This document shows, piece after piece, positions 7,252 through 15,675 of a DNA stretch of 64,000 nucleotides. Origin of the DNA: Micromonospora sp. FIMYZ51 (GTDB lineage Bacteria > Actinomycetota > Actinomycetes > Mycobacteriales > Micromonosporaceae); NCBI RefSeq assembly GCF_038246755.1, contig NZ_CP134706.1:3720001-3784000 (forward strand). The letters run 5' to 3'. Below the pieces are notes generated by a model. That model ran no database searches. It was not told where the DNA came from and worked only from the letters and a program-made list of their open reading frames with translations. Position 1 is the stretch's first letter; each line of letters opens with the position of its first letter. Made by a program: the position numbers and the translations under genes.

Positions 7252-8925
7252 ATGAGCGACTACGGGCACGCACTGACCTTCGGGTCGTTCCTGACGCCCG
7301 GCAACGCCGACCCGGCGCGGCCGGTAGGTCTCGCCATGCTCTCCGAGCAGGTCGGGCTCGACCTGGTCACCTTCCAGGACCATCCGTACCAGTCCAGTTT
7401 TCTGGACACCTGGACGCTGCTGAGCTTCGTGGCCGCGCGCACCGAGCGGGTCCGGCTGGCCGCGAACGTGACAAACCTGCCGCTGCGCCCACCCGCCGTG
7501 CTGGCGCGCAGCGTGGCCAGCCTCGACCTGCTCAGCGGTGGCCGCACCGAGCTGGGCCTGGGCGCCGGGGCGTTCTGGGACGCCATCGAGGCGATGGGCG
7601 GTCGGCGGCTCTCCCCCGGCCAGGGCGTACAGGCCCTGGAGGAGGCGATCGAGATCATCCGCCAGATCTGGGACGCCGACGCCCGCGGTGGCGTCCGGGT
7701 CGACGGGAAGTTCCACCGCGCCGTCGGGGCTAAGCGGGGTCCCGCCGGAGCCCATGACCTGAGCATCTGGCTCGGCGCCTACAAGCCGCGCATGCTCGCG
7801 CTGACCGGGCGGCGGGCCGACGGCTGGCTGCCCTCGCTTGCCTACCTGAGCCCCGGTGACCTGGCCAAGGGCAACGCGATCATCGACGACGCCGCCACCG
7901 AGGCGGGTCGTTCGCCGGCCGACGTGCGCCGGCTGCTCAACATCAACGGACGGTTCGCACCGGTCGGGCGCGGCCCGCTGGACGGGCCGGCCGAGCAGTG
8001 GGCCGAGGAACTGGCCGACCTCGCCCTCACCGAGGGGATCAGCACCTTCATCCTGGGCAGCGACGACCCCGACGACCTGCGACGGTTCGCCGCCGAGGTG
8101 GCCCCGGCCACCCGGGAACTGGTCGCCACCGAACGCGGCACCGGCACGGCCGGCACCGGCACGAGCGGCACCGGCACGAGCGGCACCTCGACGGCCGACT
8201 CCCGGCCCGACAGCGCGCCGGCCACGGCACCAGGCGGCACCACACGCACGGCACCGGGCGGCACGACGAACACGGCACCGGGCGGGGTCGGGCGGGCGGC
8301 GGGCCGCCGGGCCGGCGTCGGGGCGACCCCGTTCGCGGTGGTGCCGACACCCGACGACGGGGTACGCCGCAGCGAGGTGCGGGTGTGGGACGAGTCGACC
8401 CGGCCCAGCGGGCCGGCGCCCGACCCCGAGCGCACCTACACCGCGCACGAGCAGGCCGGCGCGCAGCACCTGATCGACGTGCACGACGGGCTACGCGCCG
8501 AACTGGCCCAGATCCACGATCTGATCGAGCAGGTCGCCGCCGGGTTGATCGACGTGGGCACCGCCCGGTCGCACATCAACACGATGACCATGCGGCAGAA
8601 CAAGTGGACCCTCGGCACCTACTGCGAGTCGTACTGCCGGGTGGTGACCACCCACCACACCATCGAGGACCGGTCGCTCTTCCCGCACCTGCGCCGGGCC
8701 GACTCCCGGCTGGCGCCGGTCATCGACCGGCTCGAAGCCGAGCACCACGCCATCCACGACGTACTGGAGGGGGTCGACCGGGCGCTTGTCGCCTTCGTCG
8801 CCACGCCGGACGGAATGGCCGAGCTGCGGGCCGCGGTCGACCTGCTCAGCGACACGCTGCTGTCCCACCTGTCGTACGAGGAACGCGAACTGGTCGAGCC
8901 GATCGCCCGACTCGGCGCGCACTGA
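7252..8925 (+). CDS. Luciferase-like monooxygenase fused to a hemerythrin domain
   Basis: A 557-residue two-domain protein. Residues 1 to ~300 are a luciferase-like (LLM) flavin or F420 oxidoreductase: TFQDHPYQ, ANVTNLPLRPPAVLARSVASLD, GRTELGLGAG. A ~90-residue Gly/Thr/Ser/Pro linker follows, encoded by short tandem GC-rich repeats (8130-8300). Residues ~400-557 form a hemerythrin HHE bundle with iron-ligand motifs HDGLRAEL, HHTIEDRSLFP, EAEHHAIHD and HLSYEERELVEP. The domain pair couples a flavin reaction to a di-iron O2/NO-binding module in one polypeptide. ATG 7252 has GAAGGG upstream; earlier in-frame codons cross the operator. Probably repressed by the divergent MarR protein. Confidence 0.85.
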   Translation: MSDYGHALTFGSFLTPGNADPARPVGLAMLSEQVGLDLVTFQDHPYQSSFLDTWTLLSFVAARTERVRLAANVTNLPLRPPAVLARSVASLDLLSGGRTELGLGAGAFWDAIEAMGGRRLSPGQGVQALEEAIEIIRQIWDADARGGVRVDGKFHRAVGAKRGPAGAHDLSIWLGAYKPRMLALTGRRADGWLPSLAYLSPGDLAKGNAIIDDAATEAGRSPADVRRLLNINGRFAPVGRGPLDGPAEQWAEELADLALTEGISTFILGSDDPDDLRRFAAEVAPATRELVATERGTGTAGTGTSGTGTSGTSTADSRPDSAPATAPGGTTRTAPGGTTNTAPGGVGRAAGRRAGVGATPFAVVPTPDDGVRRSEVRVWDESTRPSGPAPDPERTYTAHEQAGAQHLIDVHDGLRAELAQIHDLIEQVAAGLIDVGTARSHINTMTMRQNKWTLGTYCESYCRVVTTHHTIEDRSLFPHLRRADSRLAPVIDRLEAEHHAIHDVLEGVDRALVAFVATPDGMAELRAAVDLLSDTLLSHLSYEERELVEPIARLGAH

Positions 8926-8950
8926 GCAGCGGGGCGGCATCATCGAGGGT

Positions 8951-9373
8951 GTGACGCAGGCGCGGGGGCACCGGTGGGTGCCGCACACCGCCGACGTGCG
9001 GATCGAGGCGTGGGCGCCGGACCGGTCGGGCTGCCTGGCCGAGGCGGTGTGCGCGCTTGTCGAGTCGTTCACCGATCCGGCCGGGGCCCGGCCCCGGGCC
9101 GAGCGCGAGTTCCACGCACCGCCCGGCACCGACGAGGACCTGCTGGTCAGCCTCCTCGATGAGGTGATCTTCCGGCTGGAGACGACGGACGAGCTGCCGT
9201 TGCGCACCGAGGTCGCCGACGACGGTGCCGGCGGTCTGCTGGTGCGCTGGCACACCACGGGCACCGCCGAGGTGGAACTGACCGGCGCGGTGCCGAAGGC
9301 GGTCGCGCTGCACGAGCTGCGCTTCGGCCGCGACGACCGGGGCTGGTCCTGCGCGGTGACCCTGGACGTCTGA
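8951..9373 (+). CDS. Archease
   Basis: A 140-residue protein of the archease family, the activator of the tRNA/RNA ligase RtcB. It shows the family N-terminus GHRWVPHTADVRIEAW and the end VALHELRFGRDDRGWSCAVTLDV. Archease helps RtcB bind GTP and guanylate its histidine. GTG 8951 has GAGGG just upstream; earlier in-frame codons lie inside the previous gene. It starts 25 nt after the luciferase-hemerythrin gene and converges on rtcB, so the partners are linked but in opposite directions. Confidence 0.9.
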   Translation: MTQARGHRWVPHTADVRIEAWAPDRSGCLAEAVCALVESFTDPAGARPRAEREFHAPPGTDEDLLVSLLDEVIFRLETTDELPLRTEVADDGAGGLLVRWHTTGTAEVELTGAVPKAVALHELRFGRDDRGWSCAVTLDV

Positions 9374-9377
9374 GTCA

Positions 9378-9414
9378 CCGGGCCGACATCCGGTCTCCGC
9401 AGCCAGCGGCCCGG
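9378..9414. terminator. Stem-loop between archease and rtcB stops
   Basis: Arms CCGGGCCG (9378-9385) and CGGCCCGG (9407-9414) fill the gap between two convergent stop codons. No T-run follows; it could end transcription both ways. Confidence 0.5.
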
Positions 9415-9415
9415 G

Positions 9416-10834
9416 TCAGCCCTTGACCACGCCGAGCGGCACCAGCCGGGCCACCTTCCGGCACAACCCGGCACCCTCGGCGGCCTCGACCACGGCCGAG
9501 ATGTCCTTGTACGCCGCCGGCATCTCCTCGGCCAGACCGCGCCGCGAGGCACCGCGTACCGCGATGTCCTGCGCCTCCAGTTGGGCGCGCGGGTCGCCAC
9601 CGCGCCCGGCCGCGACGGCCTGCTTGCGGCTCTGCACCCGGCCCGCGCCGTGACAGGTGGAGGCCCAGGCCGGCGCACCGGCCACCCCGGTGAGCACGTA
9701 CGAGCCGGTGCCCATCGAGCCCGGGATGAGCACCGGCTGGCCGACGGGCCGCAGCTCGTCGGGCAGATCCGGGTGGCCGGGCGGCAGCGCCCGGGTGGCA
9801 CCCTTGCGGTGTACGCACAACCGCCGCACACCGCCGTCGACCGGGTGCTTTTCGATCTTGGCGAGATTGTGCGAGATGTCGTAGACGAGGTCGAGTCGGC
9901 AGCCGGTCGCCCGCGTGAACACCTCGCTCGCCGCATGGGCGAGCAGCTGTCGGTTGGCCCGTGCGTAGTTCGCCGCGGCGGCCATCGCCCCCAGGTAGGC
10001 CCGACCCGCTGCGGAGTCGACCGGGGCGCAGGCGAGTTGCCGATCCGGGACGTGGATGTCGTGGCGGCCCATCACCTTCTCCATCGCCCGGACGTGGTCG
10101 GTGCAGATCTGGTGACCGAGACCGCGCGAACCGCAGTGGATCATCACGCAGACCTGCCCGGTGCGCAGCCCGAACGCCGCCGCCACCGGCTCGTCGTACA
10201 CCTGCTCGACCGCCTGGACCTCGAGGAAGTGGTTGCCGGAGCCGAGGCTGCCGACCTGGCGTGCGCCGCGCTCGATCGCCCGATCGCTGACCTGGGCCGG
10301 ATCGGCGTCGTCCACCGCGCCGAAGTCCTCACAGCGGTGCAGGTCGCGCGCCACGCCGAAGCCGCGCTGCACCGCGTACCGGGAACCGCCGCGCAGCACC
10401 GCGTCGAGTTCGTCGCGGCCGGTCAGGTGCCACACCGCGCCCCGACCCATGCCACGCGGAGTGGCCGCACCGAGCGCGTCCATCACCGCGCCCAGCCGTG
10501 GGCGCAGCTCGTCACGGTCCAGGTCGGCGGCGAGCAGCCGCACCCCGCAGGAGATGTCGAAGCCGACGCCGCCGGGCGAGACCACCCCGCCGGCCTCGAC
10601 GTCCGTGGCGGCCACCCCACCGATCGGGAAGCCGTACCCCAGGTGCACGTCCGGCATGGCGTACGAGGCGTCGACGATGCCGGGCAGGGTGGCGACGTTG
10701 GCGACCTGCTCCAGCGACCGGTCGGCCGCCGGATCGGGCAGCAGCGACCGGGACGCGAAGACCACCCCGGGCACCCGCATCGGGTCGCGCCGGTCGATCC
10801 GGAACCGGTACGGCGACTCCTCGACCAACTCCAT
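9416..10834 (-). CDS. rtcB: RNA-splicing ligase RtcB
   Basis: A 472-residue GTP- and Mn-dependent ligase that joins 3'-phosphate or 2',3'-cyclic phosphate RNA ends to 5'-OH ends. The metal cysteine lies in [10 protein letters not shown] (C96), further metal histidines in GSGNHFLE and [10 protein letters not shown], and the guanylated histidine in [12 protein letters not shown] (about residue 393). All catalytic motifs are intact and the length is normal. Start ATGGAGTTGG at 10834 with CAGG upstream. The convergent archease gene encodes its activator. In bacteria the role is RNA repair, probably of tRNA or rRNA cleaved under stress. Confidence 0.95.
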   Translation of the reverse strand: MELVEESPYRFRIDRRDPMRVPGVVFASRSLLPDPAADRSLEQVANVATLPGIVDASYAMPDVHLGYGFPIGGVAATDVEAGGVVSPGGVGFDISCGVRLLAADLDRDELRPRLGAVMDALGAATPRGMGRGAVWHLTGRDELDAVLRGGSRYAVQRGFGVARDLHRCEDFGAVDDADPAQVSDRAIERGARQVGSLGSGNHFLEVQAVEQVYDEPVAAAFGLRTGQVCVMIHCGSRGLGHQICTDHVRAMEKVMGRHDIHVPDRQLACAPVDSAAGRAYLGAMAAAANYARANRQLLAHAASEVFTRATGCRLDLVYDISHNLAKIEKHPVDGGVRRLCVHRKGATRALPPGHPDLPDELRPVGQPVLIPGSMGTGSYVLTGVAGAPAWASTCHGAGRVQSRKQAVAAGRGGDPRAQLEAQDIAVRGASRRGLAEEMPAAYKDISAVVEAAEGAGLCRKVARLVPLGVVKG

Positions 10835-11013
10835 CCTGGGCGGCTACCCACCGCCGCCCCGACTACACCCGTCGTCGCCGGACGGCGTGCCGCAGGTGCC
10901 CGCCGTACGTCGAAAGGCGACCCTGTCGCGCGCCGCCGGACGGCAGCCGAAGCGCTGCGGCGCTCCTAGCGTCGGGAGCGCACCGCACGAGATCGCACCC
11001 GCAGGAGGACGCA

Positions 11014-11571
11014 GTGCTGCGCCACAGATTCACCTGGACCGTGCTTGTCGCGCTGACCTGGGCGGCGATGATGTCGTTCGGCGGCGTGGCCGCCGAGACC
11101 GTCATGCTCTACCCGAACATCTTCCACGACGCGCCGGCCTCGCTGGAGCGGGCCCGCGACTTCCTGGTCGTCAGCGGCCCGAGCGACTACTTCCCGCCGT
11201 TGGGCGCCTCGGTGGTGCTGCTCGGCGTCGCCGCCACGGTGCTGACCTGGCGGCACCGCCGGCTGCGCTGGTGGATCGTCGCCGCGGCCGGGGTCTTCAT
11301 CGCCTGCGAGTTCCTCTTCTCGGTCGTCTTCTTCTGGCCCCGCAACGAGATCATGTTCGTCGACCCGGCCGGTACGCACTCCCCCGAGTACCTGCGGCAG
11401 GTGGCCGGGGAGTTCGTGGCCGGGCACTGGGTGCGGCTCGCCGGCGGGGCGGTCACCGCCGCGCTGGTCTTCACCGCCCTGCTGCGCTGGGCGACCCGAC
11501 CCGCCGAACCCGGCTCCTCGGCCACCCGCGACACCGTCACAGCTGGTAGAAGCGGCGGTAGCGACGGATGA
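11014..11571 (+). CDS. Small membrane protein, four predicted helices
   Basis: A 185-residue protein with helices at roughly 8-28, 70-88, 95-117 and 150-168. Starts GTG 11014 with AGGAGG at 11003-11008; a possible -10 is TAGCGT at 10967-10972. The overall pattern recalls DUF1772-type membrane proteins but I see no diagnostic motif. The segment HWVRLAGGAVTA and an aspartate/histidine pair in PNIFHDAP may matter. Its 3' end overlaps the convergent permease gene by 35 bp. Function unknown. Confidence 0.7.
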   Translation: MLRHRFTWTVLVALTWAAMMSFGGVAAETVMLYPNIFHDAPASLERARDFLVVSGPSDYFPPLGASVVLLGVAATVLTWRHRRLRWWIVAAAGVFIACEFLFSVVFFWPRNEIMFVDPAGTHSPEYLRQVAGEFVAGHWVRLAGGAVTAALVFTALLRWATRPAEPGSSATRDTVTAGRSGGSDG

Positions 11572-12448
11572 GCCGCCACTGCACCAGCAGCGCGGCCACG
11601 GTCAGCAGCAGCATCACCAGGGTCGCCGCCGCCGCGTAGCCGTAGCGCAGGTACTCGAAGCCGGTCTGGTAGACGAACAGGGACAGGTAGGTGGTGGCGT
11701 ACGGGGGCGGTCCGCCGTCGGTCACCACGAACGCCGGCACGAAGGTGAAGTGCAGGCTGGCGATGGCGTCGCGGACCGCCAGCAGGGCCAGCACCGGCGC
11801 CATCAGCGGCAGGGTGATCCGGCGGAACACGTCCCAGCCGGTGGCGTCCTCGATGGCGGCCATCTCGTACACGTCGCGGGGCAGCGCCCGCCGGGCGGCC
11901 AGCAGCACCACGAAGGTCTCCCCCATGGTGAACAGGCTCATCAGGATGATGCCGGCGCGGGCACTCGTGGGATCGGTCAGCCACTGCGGCGGGGTGCGGC
12001 CGAACACCGTCAGGCCGTGTTCGCCACCGATGCGCAGCAACTGGTTGATCGGCCCGTACAGCGGGTTGAACAGCCAGAGCCAGAGCAGACCGTAGGCGAT
12101 CTCCGGCACGGCGGTGGGCAGCAACGCCGTGGTGCGGGCGGTGCCGACGCCGAGTGCCCGGCGATGCAGCAGCAGCGCCAGGCCGAGCGCCAGCAGCACC
12201 CGCAGCGGTACGGCCACGGCGGCGAAGACCAGCGAGTTGATCAACGCGATCTGGAAGATCGGGTCGTCGACGAGCAGCGTGAAGTTGTCCAGCCCCACCC
12301 AGGTCGGCGGGCGCAGCAGGTCGTACTCGGTGAAGGCAAGCGCCAGGGTGACAAGCGCCGGCAGCAGCACCAGCCCGACCAGGCCGACCAGGTACGGCGC
12401 CAGCATCAGCGCCAACTGCCGCCGCGACCGGGTGTCCGAGGCGCTCAC
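11537..12448 (-). CDS. Sugar ABC transporter permease (MalF/UgpA type)
   Basis: A 303-residue inner-membrane permease with six helices. The EAA loop that contacts the ATPase is visible as DVYEMAAIEDATGWDVFRRITLPLMAP. It pairs with the permease at 14797-15648. GTG 12448 overlaps the stop of the ATPase gene as GTGA. It is the last gene of the operon, an unusual position since permeases normally adjoin each other. Confidence 0.9.
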   Translation of the reverse strand: MSASDTRSRRQLALMLAPYLVGLVGLVLLPALVTLALAFTEYDLLRPPTWVGLDNFTLLVDDPIFQIALINSLVFAAVAVPLRVLLALGLALLLHRRALGVGTARTTALLPTAVPEIAYGLLWLWLFNPLYGPINQLLRIGGEHGLTVFGRTPPQWLTDPTSARAGIILMSLFTMGETFVVLLAARRALPRDVYEMAAIEDATGWDVFRRITLPLMAPVLALLAVRDAIASLHFTFVPAFVVTDGGPPPYATTYLSLFVYQTGFEYLRYGYAAAATLVMLLLTVAALLVQWRLIRRYRRFYQL

Positions 12449-13476
12449 GGCAGGTACCGGCGGCCGGAGTCGGCGTGGAACAGGTGGGCGTCGGCCCAGC
12501 GCACGCCGACACGTACCGTCGCGTCGCGGTCCGGGCGGCGGGCGGCCGGCACCCGGGCGACCACCGGATGTCCGGCGGCGAGGGTGAGGTACGCGTAGGC
12601 GTCCTCGCCGATCACCTCCACCCGGTCGACGGTGGCCGGGGTGCCGTCCGGCGCGTCCAGGGTGACCGCCTCCGGCCGGAACCCGATCTGAAGTGGTTCC
12701 GCCGGCAGCGGCGGCGCGTCGCCGGTGCACGGCACCGCCGCCCCGGCGGGCAGCAGGTTCATCGCCGGTGAGCCGACGAACCGGGCCACGAAGGTGCTGG
12801 CCGGGGTACGCCAGATCTGCTCCGGCGTGCCCACCTGCTCGACCCGGCCGGCACGCAGCACCGCGATCCGGTCGGCGAGCACAAGCGCCTCGGTCTGGTC
12901 GTGGGTGACGTGCACCATGGTGGCGCCGATACGGTCGTGCAGGGCCCGCAACTCGGCCCGCATCTCGACCCGCAGCGCCAGATCCAGGTTGGACAGCGGC
13001 TCGTCGAGCAGGAAGACGTCCGGCTCGCGCACCAGCGCCCGGGCCAGCGCCACCCGCTGGCGTTCACCACCGGAAAGCTGCCCGGGTCGGCGCGCCAGCA
13101 GCCCGGCGCAGCCCACCAGGTCGGCGGCGGCGCGGGCCCGCTCCCGGGCCGCGCGGCGCGGCACGTCGCGTACCTCCAGCCCGAAGGCGATGTTCTCGAC
13201 CACGCTCAGGTGCGGAAAGAGCGCGTACGACTGGAAGACCATCGAGACGTTGCGCAGGCCGGGCCGCAGCTCGGTGACATCGCGCCCGGCGATGTGCACC
13301 CGTCCGGCGGTGACCGGCTCCAACCCGGCCGCCACCCGCAGCACCGTCGACTTGCCGGCACCGGAGGGGCCGAGCACCACCAGCAGCTCACCCGGGGCCA
13401 CGGTGAGGTCCACCTCGTGCAGCACGGTGGTGTCCCGGTACGCGGCACTGACGCCGTCGAGGACCAGCCCGGTCAC
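12445..13476 (-). CDS. Sugar ABC transporter ATPase (UgpC/MsmX type)
   Basis: A 343-residue ATPase. Walker A GPSGAGKST at 36-44, Q-loop in SMVFQSYALFPH, signature LSGGERQ at 134-140, Walker B VFLLDEP at 154-160, H-loop VTHDQTEAL. The C-terminal ~100 residues form the regulatory TOBE/OB domain usual in sugar importers. GTG 13476 overlaps the binding-protein stop as GTGA. This importer carries its own ATPase, unlike the hexonate importer at 44976-48095. Confidence 0.93.
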   Translation of the reverse strand: MTGLVLDGVSAAYRDTTVLHEVDLTVAPGELLVVLGPSGAGKSTVLRVAAGLEPVTAGRVHIAGRDVTELRPGLRNVSMVFQSYALFPHLSVVENIAFGLEVRDVPRRAARERARAAADLVGCAGLLARRPGQLSGGERQRVALARALVREPDVFLLDEPLSNLDLALRVEMRAELRALHDRIGATMVHVTHDQTEALVLADRIAVLRAGRVEQVGTPEQIWRTPASTFVARFVGSPAMNLLPAGAAVPCTGDAPPLPAEPLQIGFRPEAVTLDAPDGTPATVDRVEVIGEDAYAYLTLAAGHPVVARVPAARRPDRDATVRVGVRWADAHLFHADSGRRYLP

Positions 13477-14792
13477 CCGTTCTCCCCACGGGCGAACATC
13501 GGCCGGCTCTTGACGTCCAGCTCGCGGATCACGTCGTCGAGCCGGTCGCCACGGTGCATGGCGTTCTCCAGGATGCCGTAGCTGAGGTCCTCGATCTCCG
13601 GCCAGGTGCTGACGGTGGGCAACGCCCGCACGGTGGGGATGGCGTCGAGGAAGACCTGCGAGTTGCGCGGCGGCTGGTTCGGGTCCAGGAAGGCAGCCGA
13701 CCGGGACACCTCGACGTGCGACGGCACGGTCCGGCCGGTCGCCGCGATGATCCGCTGGCCGTCGGCGGACATCGCGTACTCCATGAACCGCCAGGCGGCG
13801 TCCTTGTTCTTCGATCCGGTGGTCATGCAGTACGCGTCGGAGTGCAGCACCCCGACCGGCTGCCGGTAGACCGGCAGCGGGGCGACGTCCCAGTCGAAGC
13901 CGGTGATGGTGCGGAAGTTGGTGGTGGCCCGCCGGGAGGTCATCAGCATGGCGAGCCGGCCGTTGAGGAAGCGGGACTCGTCGTCCTCCGCCTCGACCTC
14001 CGCGTCGCTGGGCACCACCCCGTACGCCAGCCGCAGGTCGACCAGGTTCTTCAACGCCTCCCGGGCCGCCGGGCTGTCCAGTGCGAGCCGGGTCGGCCGG
14101 GCCGGGTCGTCGACGATCTCGCCGCCGTTGGACCAGACCAACGGGGCGAGCCGGATGATCGACGGCTCCACGCCGAGGCCGTGCACGGCGGGCAGCCGGG
14201 CGGCACCCTCGGCCTCGGTGCCCTTGATCACCACGCCCCGGTCGTCGCGGGTCATCGCGGTGGCGGTGCCGACCAGGTCGTTCCAGGTCCAGCCGGCCTT
14301 CGGCTCCGGCACGCCGTACCTGGTGAACAGCGTGCGGTTGTAGTAGACGGCCAGGCTGGAGACGTTCTGCGGCAGGCAGAGCTGCGCGCCGTCCCAGGTG
14401 AACGCCGTCATCGCCACCGGGTAGTAGTCGGCCGGGTCGAGCGTCGAGTCGGCGATCCGCTCGTCAAGCGGCTCGACCACGCCCTTGGCGGCGAACTGGC
14501 CGTAGAAGCGGTAGTTCATCAGGAAGACGTCCGGCGGTGCTCCCCCGGCGACCGAGGTGGCCAGCCGGGCCAGCAGGTCCTTGCGGTCACTGGCCTCGAT
14601 CAACTGGACCCGCTCGCCGGGCCGGGCGCCCTGGTACGCGTCGATAAGCGTCCGGTAGGCGGCCAACTCCTCCGGCGCGCCGAAGACCAGCAGCTTGACC
14701 GGGCCCGAAGAGGACGACCCGGAGCCGGAACCGCAGCCGGTGACGGCGAGCGTGGCGCAGAGCGCGAGGGCGAGCAGTGACTTGGATTTCAC
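13473..14792 (-). CDS. Sugar ABC transporter substrate-binding lipoprotein
   Basis: A 439-residue extracellular solute-binding protein (family 1). The N-terminus KSKSLLALALCATLAVTGC ends in a lipobox with the acylated cysteine at about residue 20, followed by a Gly/Ser tether. Motifs typical of the fold include FLMNYRFYGQFAAKGVVEPLD and LAVYYNRTLF. Start GTG 14792, four nt after the upstream permease stop, with GAGG about 13 nt before. It sits inside the permease-ATPase operon; the captured sugar is unknown. Confidence 0.9.
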   Translation of the reverse strand: MKSKSLLALALCATLAVTGCGSGSGSSSSGPVKLLVFGAPEELAAYRTLIDAYQGARPGERVQLIEASDRKDLLARLATSVAGGAPPDVFLMNYRFYGQFAAKGVVEPLDERIADSTLDPADYYPVAMTAFTWDGAQLCLPQNVSSLAVYYNRTLFTRYGVPEPKAGWTWNDLVGTATAMTRDDRGVVIKGTEAEGAARLPAVHGLGVEPSIIRLAPLVWSNGGEIVDDPARPTRLALDSPAAREALKNLVDLRLAYGVVPSDAEVEAEDDESRFLNGRLAMLMTSRRATTNFRTITGFDWDVAPLPVYRQPVGVLHSDAYCMTTGSKNKDAAWRFMEYAMSADGQRIIAATGRTVPSHVEVSRSAAFLDPNQPPRNSQVFLDAIPTVRALPTVSTWPEIEDLSYGILENAMHRGDRLDDVIRELDVKSRPMFARGENG

Positions 14793-14796
14793 GACG

Positions 14797-15648
14797 TCAA
14801 TCCTCGAATCGGTCGTCGGGGCGCAGGAAACGCCGCTGGGCCAGGGCGAAGACCACAAGCGCGGGCACGGTGGCGAGCACCGCTCCGGCCAGGAAGACGG
14901 GAAAGTTCGTGGGGTCGAGCAGGGAGAGCGACCGCAGCGCCAGCGGCAGGGTGAACAGGTCCCGGTCGTAGACGTACACCAGCGGATCGAGGAAGTTCGA
15001 CCAGGTGAGCACGAAGGTGAGTGCGGTGAGCCCGGCGGTGACCGGCCGGACCAGCGGCAACGCCATCCGCCACCAGGTACGCAGCGGCGACAGGTCGGCC
15101 ACCAGGCAGGCGTCGTACAGGTCGGCCGGCAGGGCCCGGAACGCCAGGTAGTAGACAAGCACGTAGAGCGGTGAGGTGCCCAGCAGGGCCGGGGCGACAA
15201 GCGGTACCAGGGTGTCGGTCAACCCGAGGAACCGGAAGATCGCGAATCGGGGTACCAGCAGCGCCGTCGCCGGCACCATGAGCGCGACCAGGGACGCCGC
15301 CACCACCACTGCGGTGGTACGCGGCGCGAGCCGGGCCAGCGCGAAGCCGGCCAGGGCGGCGACCAGTACGCTCAGCGGCACCGCCAGCACCGCCACCAGC
15401 ACCGAGTTGAGCGAGGCGCGCAACAGCCCGCCCAGGTCGACGGCGTGCGCATAGCCGGTGGTGGAGAGCGGGTCGGGCACCAGTTGCGGCGTCGGCGACG
15501 GCGGCAGGCCCGGCTCGGTAAGTGAGCCGGCGACCAGCAGCAGCAGCGGCGGCACGAAGACCAGGATGACGAAGGCCGCGCCGAGCGTACGCCACAGCCG
15601 GGCGGCCCGCTCGGGCAGCGGTGAGGGGCCGCGCGAGCGGCCCCTCAC
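14797..15648 (-). CDS. Sugar ABC transporter permease (MalG type)
   Basis: A 283-residue permease with six helices and the EAA loop (DLYDACLVADLSPLRTWWRMALPLVRP). First transporter gene after the secreted BNR gene. The only sensible start is GTG 15648, yet this codon is the outermost base pairs of a perfect 12-bp hairpin (15621-15648), and the ribosome site is weak. So the start may be occluded in the mRNA, or translation may depend on that structure. Confidence 0.87.
   Translation of the reverse strand: MRGRSRGPSPLPERAARLWRTLGAAFVILVFVPPLLLLVAGSLTEPGLPPSPTPQLVPDPLSTTGYAHAVDLGGLLRASLNSVLVAVLAVPLSVLVAALAGFALARLAPRTTAVVVAASLVALMVPATALLVPRFAIFRFLGLTDTLVPLVAPALLGTSPLYVLVYYLAFRALPADLYDACLVADLSPLRTWWRMALPLVRPVTAGLTALTFVLTWSNFLDPLVYVYDRDLFTLPLALRSLSLLDPTNFPVFLAGAVLATVPALVVFALAQRRFLRPDDRFED
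15621..15648 (-). terminator. Perfect 12-bp hairpin with 4-nt loop, over a start codon
   Basis: Arms GTGAGGGGCCGC and GCGGCCCCTCAC with loop GCGA/TCGC. It follows the BNR stop (15676) by 28 nt on the minus strand and includes the permease start codon. No T-run. It could be a partial terminator lowering importer expression or a start-masking structure. Confidence 0.55.
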
Positions 15649-15675
15649 CAGGATTCTGCCGATGATCCGGGTTCC

